Shown here: in pieces, positions 56,707 through 64,000 of the stretch
Numbering within the stretch: position 1 is the stretch's first letter
Layout: the number at the start of each line of letters is the position of its first letter
NCBI RefSeq assembly: GCF_001632365.1
Contig: NW_024468531.1
Span: forward strand, 62,001 to 126,000
DNA: 64,000 bases
Source: Laetiporus sulphureus 93-53
Taxonomy: Eukaryota; Basidiomycota; Agaricomycetes; Polyporales; Laetiporaceae
Reading direction: 5' to 3'
Translations under genes and position numbers: made by a program
Notes under the pieces: model-generated
What the model saw: the letters and a program-made list of their open reading frames with translations, nothing else
Told to the model about the DNA's origin: nothing
The model's database searches: none

Positions 56707-59700
56707 ATGGGTGCTTACGACGAGTGGAACAGGGTTGATGAAGATGAGGAGGATGAGTTGGAAGATTATTCGGTCAGTAGTATGCGATCAAAAGTCGTTG
56801 TTGACAGAAAGTTTATGAATGAAGTTCCCTTAGTACCTTGAAGCAAAAAGAGATGTCATTTTGTTCTGCATTGACTGCTCATCCTCCATGCTGGAACTGT
56901 ACGACGACCCCAAGTACGAGAATGTGCAGACGTGCCACCTGCTCACCGCGTTAGAAGCTGCTATGCAGATCCAGAAGAAGAAGGTTGTGGTAGGACCGGA
57001 CGATGCTGTTGGGATAATGCTTTTCAATACGGTAAGCTGTGTTATATATTAAGTACAGCTCGCAATATGACCCGCTGTGCTGAATAGACCAGGAGGAATG
57101 AAACCAGCGGCGAGGGTTCAGAAATTAAGCAGGGAACTTATGTGTACCAGCCAATCAGTACTATCAATGCTCCTGGGGTACAGGAACTCATTCGACTTTT
57201 GGACGGTTCGTTTAGAAGCATAGAAGTGTTGCCAATTTACAATGTTAACTCCTCCCTCAGCTGCTCGAGAAGATCCGAGCTATTTGCGTGAGACATTCCA
57301 GCCGATGACGGGCTCTCGTGTAGCTATGGGGGATGTCTTTACTAGCTGCAATTGGGTGTTTCGGGACAGGTGAGGCCCGTATGTTATTGACTGGCAGAAT
57401 TCGCTTGATGTAGACTGCGTTGCAGAGCGCCTAGATCAGCGACGAAACGCGTCTTCCTCATCACGGACGAAGACAACCCACATTCAGGACCTGCAAGAGA
57501 CAGACTTGTCATAGCTGCAAGAACTACACTCATCGTCCGTGCATCTTCAAATGCAGGTCTCTGTTGAGCTTGGTGTTGACTTCCAGGTTAGGATTTGGTA
57601 CAGGCAGGAATCACGGTGGAGCCATTTTTTATCGCTACTGAGGAGAAGGGTTTTGACAAATCCAAGTTCTATTCCGTACGTTCCAATTGGATATGTTCCT
57701 TCACAGTCTCTCTGACTTTGCTATCATCACGCGTTGGAAAGTCTGTGCTCCTTCCTAGCAACATCGTAGACGACGATGAAAATAATGCCGCGGTCCTTCC
57801 CGAGTCGATATCAATTACTCGAATTGAAGACCTTCTGGCACAAATGCGTTTCCATGAGGTACCAAAACGTGCACAGTTTACCGTGCCGTTCGAATTGGCA
57901 CAAGAATTCGTCATTGGTGTCAAAGGGTATGTCCCAGCAGGCTGTTTCCGCCGACCATACTGAATCATGATTCCCCACAGGTATAGCCTCGTGACTGAGC
58001 AGAAGAAGGGCTCGTACAGATACTTCATTGACCTCGAAGATAGGATGGAAGTCGTCGCATCCAGAACTGTTTACGTCGATGAGGCATGATCGTCCTCACC
58101 GCTTGTATGTTTTCCAGGACTCTTCTAACTTACCATGCAGGGCGAACAAGCGGAGGTGGACAAAACAAAGGTCCTGTATGGCATGGAACTGGGAGCGGTC
58201 GCTGCCATAGAAGAGGCGCAAGAAGAGTCGGACCGAGAAGGCATGTTGGGCACCCGTGTCATAGCTGCAAATAGCCGGGTATGTCTTGACCTTTGAGGGC
58301 TCTGCTGACTTCGTGCTTACAGCTTCCAGGTCTTCTACACCGCGGATGAATTGCGATCCTTCCGGACAATGGGATTAGACCCTAGTAAGATTGCCCACCC
58401 GCCGACAGTGTCAGCTGTTAGACTCTGTTGCTTGATGCCAATTGCAGCGATCAGATTACTTGGCTTTAAAGATCAGTCGGAGCTCGCCTTCGAAGACAAT
58501 GTCAAACATTCCCTTTTCATTTATCCGGACGAAATGGTCTGTGAAACAGACCCTTTTGTTCTCGCGCCATCTGCTCATCACGCACCGTCTGGTAGAACTA
58601 TTCGGGCAGTAAGCGCACATTCAGCGCGCTCTTGAAGACCATGCTCCGTAAGAAAAAGATCGCTTTGGTGCTTGCCGTCACCCGGCGCAACGCCATCCCC
58701 ACATTCTACGCGATGCTTCCTCAGGTACGTCCATTTGTCCATGCCCGCGTTTCTCACACTACGGGCATGCGGACGAGCCCGAATGCTGCGCTACCAGACA
58801 TCCCTTTGACTGCTTCCGCGATCGTGGGAGCGCCCGGAAAAATCTTCGTGCTGACGGTTGCGAATTGCCGCAGGCAGAGAAGGTCGAGGAAGGGGGATGG
58901 CACGAGCCGCCGGGTTTCCATCTCATACCGCTCCCATTTGCGGATGACATCCGGCCCGCTCCCATCACAGAGGGCGCTCGCGGTACGTATCTCAGAACTC
59001 TGTCCGCTAGTGATGCTAAGCATTCTCGTCCTCTCCTCCCTCGGCACGTTTTCATTGATTCGACGCTGATCAATTGGCCGCTAAAGCATCTGATGAACTG
59101 AAGGACGCGGCACGCAAGTGGATAGACAAGCTGGGTGTCAAAAATGGCACATATCCGCCTGACGCCTATCCGAATCCTGGTAAGATCTGGCCCCTGTCAC
59201 GCATCTTTATGCGCTCGCTTATGGCATCTATGATCCGTGGTTTCGTGCTACTCCCGCGCAGCATTGGCGTATCACAATGCGCAGCTGGAAGCAAGCGCGT
59301 TCCGCGAAGAATTTGATCCCGCGGCGTTCGAGGATCTGACGGTGCCGAAGTACGACATGTTGCACAAGGTACCGTCCATGAACGTTTTCGCGGCTCTCAT
59401 TTCCTCGGATAACGTTATGATGGACCCTTTCGTCCGATGACAGCGTGCCGGAACACTGATGAGTGCTTGGAAACATGCCTTGCCCAGTGACGGCATCGCA
59501 GCTCCCGTTCCCTCGCCGACCGGATCGAAACGCAAAGCAGTGCGTCATCTTAGAGTTATGCCCTTTCGGCGACACCAAATTAAGGACACCTGCCACTAAT
59601 TTACAGGACATCAGCGTAGACGAGGCGGAAGTCCGTAGCAAGCACGAAGTGGGTACATTAGACAAGGTATGCTGACCATGCTCTGATAAGAGTGTCGACC

Positions 59701-59989
59701 ACGCTAATTGTAGGAAATATAGCTCCGAGTGGATCAGCTCAGGGTGGGTCCGTCTTAAAATGATGACGAGTGCGAAGTTCCAGGTTTGCGGTAGATGCTG
59801 CAGGCATCTCGTCATCTGGGAACAGCCCTGATGCTTTTCTGACTGCAAATTGCTAACGTGCGCTTGAATCTTATCATGGCTAACGAACGGGGTCGTTAGG
59901 AATTCTTGAAAAGCAAGAGTCAACCGATGTCAGGGAGGAAGGCAGAACTTGTCGAACGTGTTTCAGATTGGCTGAATGAGAATGCATGA
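56707..59989 (+). CDS. ku70: Ku70, DNA end-binding subunit for non-homologous end joining, with C-terminal SAP domain
   Basis: Forms the Ku ring with Ku80 on broken DNA ends, recruiting NHEJ factors; also telomeric. It starts MGAYDEWNRVDEDEEDELED at 56707. The vWA domain has FCIDCSSSMLELYDDPKYEN, VVGPDDAVGIMLFNT, DPSYLRETFQPMTGSRVAMG and KRVFLITDEDNPHSGPA. The core barrel shows FHEVPKRAQFTVPFELAQ, VYVDEGEQAEVDKTKVLYG, FYTADELRSFRTMGLDPS and LLGFKDQSELAFEDNVKHS, then KKKIALVLAVTRRNAIPTFY, GFHLIPLPFADDIRPAP and YPNPALAYHNAQLEASAFRE. The SAP motif at the end is EFLKSKSQPMSGRKAELVER then VSDWLNENA. Around ten introns. Complete and intact. Confidence 0.94.
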
Positions 59990-60431
59990 CGGCGCTCTCG
60001 CTGGCGACCACTCTAGCTGCGTTCGCGCTATTTATACAGTCCCGCCTCGTTCCTGTGTTGTCTAGCATTATGCAGCTCATAGTTGGACGATGTGTTCGTG
60101 CCACCTGTCCCCATCATTGACAATTCTATTGCATCTGTGAGCAATCTGCTTGCGCCATGTACCTTCGGACATCGGTGTGAGCCATTGAGACGAAACGCCG
60201 ATGATTACTACTGCCTCGGCGACGAGAGTGAGCGTACGGACAAGAGTATGTGGCCAACCAGAAAGTGCCTATCGTCAAGCCTTCGGATCTAGCCGAATTG
60301 CGCCATCTTCATCTTATCAGACCGAGGCGGTTTGTCAGGAGCCCGCCGTATACTACCTGCTCGTCGCGCTCGCTTTCGTTTGTTCTCGCACCACCCAGCA
60401 CTATTGGATTGCGCACTTAAGCCTAGCAGAC
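59990..60431. other. Intergenic, tandem promoter of the glutaredoxin gene
   Basis: About 440 bp on the same strand between ku70 and the glutaredoxin gene. No other coding frame is supported; ctattggattgcgcac close to the start has an inverted CCAAT-like context. Confidence 0.35.
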
Positions 60432-61256
60432 ATGACGGCTCTTCCAGAGAACTACAAGGAAATTACCTCTGCCGAGCATTTTCAGGGCTTGCTCTCTGCG
60501 GATCTGCAGCGGGTCTCTTTGATCAATTTCTGGGCTCCATGGGCAGAGCCATGCAAGCAGATGAACGAGGTTGTGCTGGAACTTGCACGGAAGTACCCTC
60601 AGCTGCTTGTCCTTCAAGTGAGTTGCAGTGGCTTCATCAAAATGGGGCTGATCAGGTTGATCGAATGGGCCACAGGTAGAGGCCGAGTCACAGTCTGATA
60701 TCGCTGAATCATTTGAGATCGAGGCCGTGCCTGCGTTCATCGTCCTCAGGGTGGGTCATGCTTTGTCCTTGCGTGAAGCAACTGCTCACAAACGCGGTTT
60801 TAACAGGGGCATACACTGCTCGCTCGCATATCTGGTGCCGACGCCACTGCTCTCACAGAGGCAGTCGCCACCCACACGCGTCCTGCGTCGTCTGTGAAGG
60901 CTCTTTCCCAGACAGACCGTGCGCCTGCTGACCCCGAGAAGGAGGAGACACCGGAGGAGCTCAACGCTCGTCTGGGGCGTCTCATGGCGACGGACAAGGT
61001 CGTTCTCTTCATGAAGGGCGAGCCTGATGCACCTCGCTGCGGATTTTCCCGGCGTATGGTCGCATTGCTGCGCGATCAGGGGGCACAGTTCTCCCACTTT
61101 GACATCCTGTCGGACGACAAAGTGCGGTCGGGCTTGAAGGTACTAAACAACTGGCCGACTTTCCCGCAGTTGATCGTCAACGGCGAGTTCGTCGGTGGTC
61201 TTGATATAGTGCAGGAAATGGTGGAGAATGGAGAGCTGAAGGATATGCTGGCATGA
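60432..61256 (+). CDS. GRX3/4: Monothiol glutaredoxin of the Grx3/Grx4 (PICOT) type (236 aa)
   Basis: Two-domain iron-sulphur chaperone of cytosol and nucleus that delivers Fe-S and signals iron status. Exons 60432-60617, 60676-60750 and 60807-61256 give exactly 237 codons. The thioredoxin-like domain is LINFWAPWAEPCKQMNEVVL, with a single Cys in the WAPWAEPC site, then FEIEAVPAFIVLRGH. A linker (PADPEKEETPEELNARLGRL) leads to the glutaredoxin domain: VVLFMKGEPDAPRCGFSRRM with the CGFS active site, then NNWPTFPQLIVNGEFVGGLD and VQEMVENGELKDML. One glutaredoxin domain, as in yeast Grx3/4. In fungi these proteins act with GATA-type and HapX iron regulators. Confidence 0.95.
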
Positions 61257-63197
61257 GCGATGTTTTCAAATAGTGTAGTCTCATTTTTTTCCTTCTCAGG
61301 ATGTAACTGTCATGTTGTTGGCATTGTTTCTATATCACAGATGTATGCATACTCGATGAAGCCTGGACAATCGTGCTGCTTCCGGTTTGTGTGCTCCGCT
61401 TGGTCGAATCAACACTGCGGTGCGCGAAACGCCACAAGACACTCATCCAGCACTCTAGAACGTACAAGTCGCGGAAGAAGTGATATTACATATCGCCCCA
61501 AATCCATATGGCTGCAGCCCTAAGATACTAGATGAATGGGCAATAGCAGTACTGCAGGCCAGCGTAGTCTCTGTACCAAGCGACCTTCAGTGTCTGTGTT
61601 CCTCTTGGGTGACGAACTAAACCCCTTACTCGATTGCTTCGGCGGACTGTACCGTCTCCGCTTTTCCCGCATCGGGTTCTATTCTCCATCTCCCTCTCAC
61701 CACTAACCGTTCCTCGCGGTGGTTATGGCGGGAGAACTGTTCGGCCGCTCTCCGCGTCCATCGACGGACGCGCATGATCCATACAGACGTGATGGGCCGG
61801 ACACGAGGGAGATAATATGAGGCTCCGTCCTCCAATCTATCGTCGAGTAGGACGTAACGGTCCGATCGGAACATCAGTGTGGATTGGCGACCGTCCAGGG
61901 AAAATATAGCAACAATTGAAGGATTATCGGCCGGCACAGTGTATCGATGGGGGTGCAAAGCGTGCTGGTGGATGCCGTACGAAGCTTGAAGCTTGATGGC
62001 CCATTAGTGATCAGGGGTTGATCGAGTCCGAGGCCAGGGACCGCCGCACGTGTGCGAGACAAGCAAGCTGGGCCCGAGATGCAGAGATGCAGAGATGCTA
62101 GAGACAATAAGGATGTCAAGCCGTGAGAGGCGGTAGCCCAAGAGGAGAAAGGGCCGATCAAAGGACAAACCGCTCAAGATTAGGAGATTCCGCGAGAGCC
62201 GCCGATTCCCTTAGACGTACCAAAAAGGTATCTTCAAGGAGAGATGCGAACGCCTTGCTACCGCTAATGAGCCAAAGAGATGGGACTTTATGCCAGATGC
62301 TCCTCGGGGTGCCTTCCTGGAGCTATTAAGATCGCTCCTCGCGAAATCTACCGCTGAATTCGATACGCACGATCCACGGATGGAACACGAAGCGAACATG
62401 AGGACCGCCACTAGCACCGACCTAACGACCGTGACAAATTAATGTGTTAATGTTAGCAAGCGGGACGCCGACTTACAGAAAGGAAGTCTCCAAGGCTTCG
62501 AGGGAATCACTTCGCCCGTCATGCCCATTACAGCTGGCACGATGGCGAAAGGGGAAATGCAGACGTGAATTTCAAAAATGTTGCGGAAAGTTCAAGCTAT
62601 CGTCTCGTGCACTCCACTATGATGCGCTAGCAGCATTGGCGAAGGAGCGACGGAGACGAAAGAGCAGTTTGGAATGCTATAGCTAAGCACTCTGGCCCCA
62701 AGGATCAATGATGCTACGGCTGGCCCTTCTGCGCTTCCATTCGTCACTCTACCGTCTTCCGTGCTAGAAAGTACGATTTTCATTGCGACGCTTGGCCAGC
62801 TCTTGACCAGATGTGGTATGACTTACATAGACTCGTGTATCTGTTGGCGGACGATGTCAAAGTCGGGTGACAGTGGGCGGAACAACAGACACCTCTCGAG
62901 ACATTCGTCAACATCACAATGAGAAGACTAGCATGCTAGAGACATTCTAGAAGACTGCTGAAGTTGTAAAATTATAGGCGAGCTGGACAGTACAGGTGGC
63001 CTGTAAGTTTTTCGCAAGGGGCCTCGCGCAGCCTGTGCAGCCACCAGCGCGTCTCGGTCACGTGACCACATTTACGGACCTTCCGATGCGGGTGTTTTGT
63101 TTTGCCGTACTTACGGTTGCCTTTGCCATAAGTTGTGCGGTCTCTGTACTCCCGGATCCTCGCTCTTTAACAAGGTCTTGAGAAGAAGATAAATCTT
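61257..63197. other. Intergenic, no gene recognised
   Basis: About 1.9 kb. The longest frame is a minus-strand 110-codon ORF (61626-61958), rich in Arg and without a recognisable domain, and several plus frames of 60-90 codons. A short exact doublet, gagatgcagagatgcagagatgc, lies near 62075-62098. I would not call a gene here. Confidence 0.4.
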
Positions 63198-64000
63198 ATG
63201 CTCAGCTTCTTTGGCATGGGGTCAAATAACATAACGCTCCCGGAACATAACTGCTTGCTGCCACACGCTCTACGCATCCCTTCGTTGGAGAAACTTGTCG
63301 GGAAACGTGTTATTCTTGCGTCGAACAGTCCTAGACGGAAAGGAATATTGCAAACATTTGTGGGTTTGGACTCTTGGCTTTCGAGTTCTCAAGCCTGATT
63401 CGATGCTTGCGCTACGTTGCAGGGTCTCGCTCCTGAGATCGTGCCATCCACCTTTGATGAAACACTACCTGTCAGCTCGTTCGAGGACATACACGAATAT
63501 CCTGTGGCTACGGCTACTCATAAGGCGGTGGAGGTGTATGAGAAACTAGTAGTAAGTCTGATTATCCGCGATACGTCTCGCCCTCTCGTCATCGCATCAC
63601 ACGACACTTGTGAACGTTGTAACGAGAGACTACTATTTTTTTTGCTTGACCATGATAATTGAAGTGCTTGGAACAGTATACTCACTCATGCCCTCATGCT
63701 GTCTCGCACATTTGCAGCAAGAGCATCCGGATGATGCGCCTGATCTCGTTATAGGAGGTCGGTATTAGACGCAATCATCCCATGAACATCGCTTAGTCAT
63801 GTAACGTAGCGGATACTGTTGTCCTCACTCATCCTATGCCTGGCTTATCCAGTGTGCTGGCAGAAGATACACCGTTCGGACCGCAGGACTTGCTCGAGAA
63901 GCCCGTCTCGAAGGAAGACAACTTACGCATGCTACTCGATCTCAATGGGGGCGTCTGTGAGGTAGTGACGGGTATTTCTCTAGGTGCGTCCTGTTCTTCA
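63198..64000 (+). CDS. Maf-like nucleoside triphosphate pyrophosphatase, 3' end beyond window
   Basis: House-cleaning enzyme hydrolysing non-canonical or modified nucleoside triphosphates to monophosphates. It starts MLSFFGMGSNNITLPEHN at 63198. Exons 63198-63359, 63423-63551, 63718-63758 and 63810-63983, then an intron to the window edge. Motifs are LVGKRVILASNSPRRKGIL (the SxSPRR active-site motif), PEIVPSTFDETLPVSSFED, PVATATHKAVEVYEKLV, PDLVIGADTVVLTHPM (GADTVV, catalytic Asp) and LLEKPVSKEDNLRMLLDLNG. The C-terminal third is outside the window. The splice phases agree and no disruption is seen. Confidence 0.9.

Noticed and set aside
24000..64000. Idea that the window holds a biosynthetic, defence or toxin gene cluster
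   Set aside because: The genes are conserved housekeeping or regulatory families with no synthase, P450 group, transporter pairing or shared regulator pointing to one pathway.

Overview
This window is nuclear DNA of a filamentous basidiomycete, most likely an Agaricomycete. The evidence is dense genes on both strands, each split by many short GT-AG introns (about 49-75 bp), agaricomycete-type F-box/leucine-rich proteins, a DUF6533 multi-membrane protein, an APSES regulator and a broken RecQ-like helicase. Exon junctions were worked out by eye from reading frame, splice signals and remembered family motifs; no search or alignment was run.

Layout. 1-2.5 kb: minus-strand DNA polymerase eta (Rad30), running off the left edge. 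2.7-21.1 kb: accessory region built from three diverged tandem copies of a 4-6.5 kb unit, each with a three-exon F-box-like gene. Copy 1 has a 3' frameshift next to an assembly gap, copies 2 and 3 are intact. Copies 1 and 2 carry an extra ~2 kb tail that copy 3 lacks. A ~0.33 kb insertion and a RecQ-like helicase relic interrupt the array. 21.1-23.8 kb: a fourth, different F-box gene preceded by what looks like a truncated relative of itself.

24-64 kb is mainly conserved core genome: a Rieske/AIF-type flavoprotein next to succinate dehydrogenase SDH3; an unknown membrane-anchored protein; an SRA (YDG) domain protein next to a tiny Hva1-TUDOR protein; an ankyrin-MYND protein divergent from an SPX-domain phosphate transporter of the PHO87/90 type; a DUF6533 protein; a SAM-like, coiled-coil, tail-anchored protein; an APSES transcription factor; ornithine decarboxylase; PP2A activator PTPA divergent from Ku70; a GRX3/4-type monothiol glutaredoxin; and the start of a Maf-like nucleotide pyrophosphatase.

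The core genes serve DNA repair (Pol eta, Ku70), mitochondrial redox (AIF-type, SDH3, glutaredoxin), phosphate and polyamine metabolism and gene regulation. I see no biosynthetic cluster. The most unusual parts are the tandem F-box array with its unexplained tail segment, and the adjacent SRA and TUDOR genes, which could be a small chromatin module.
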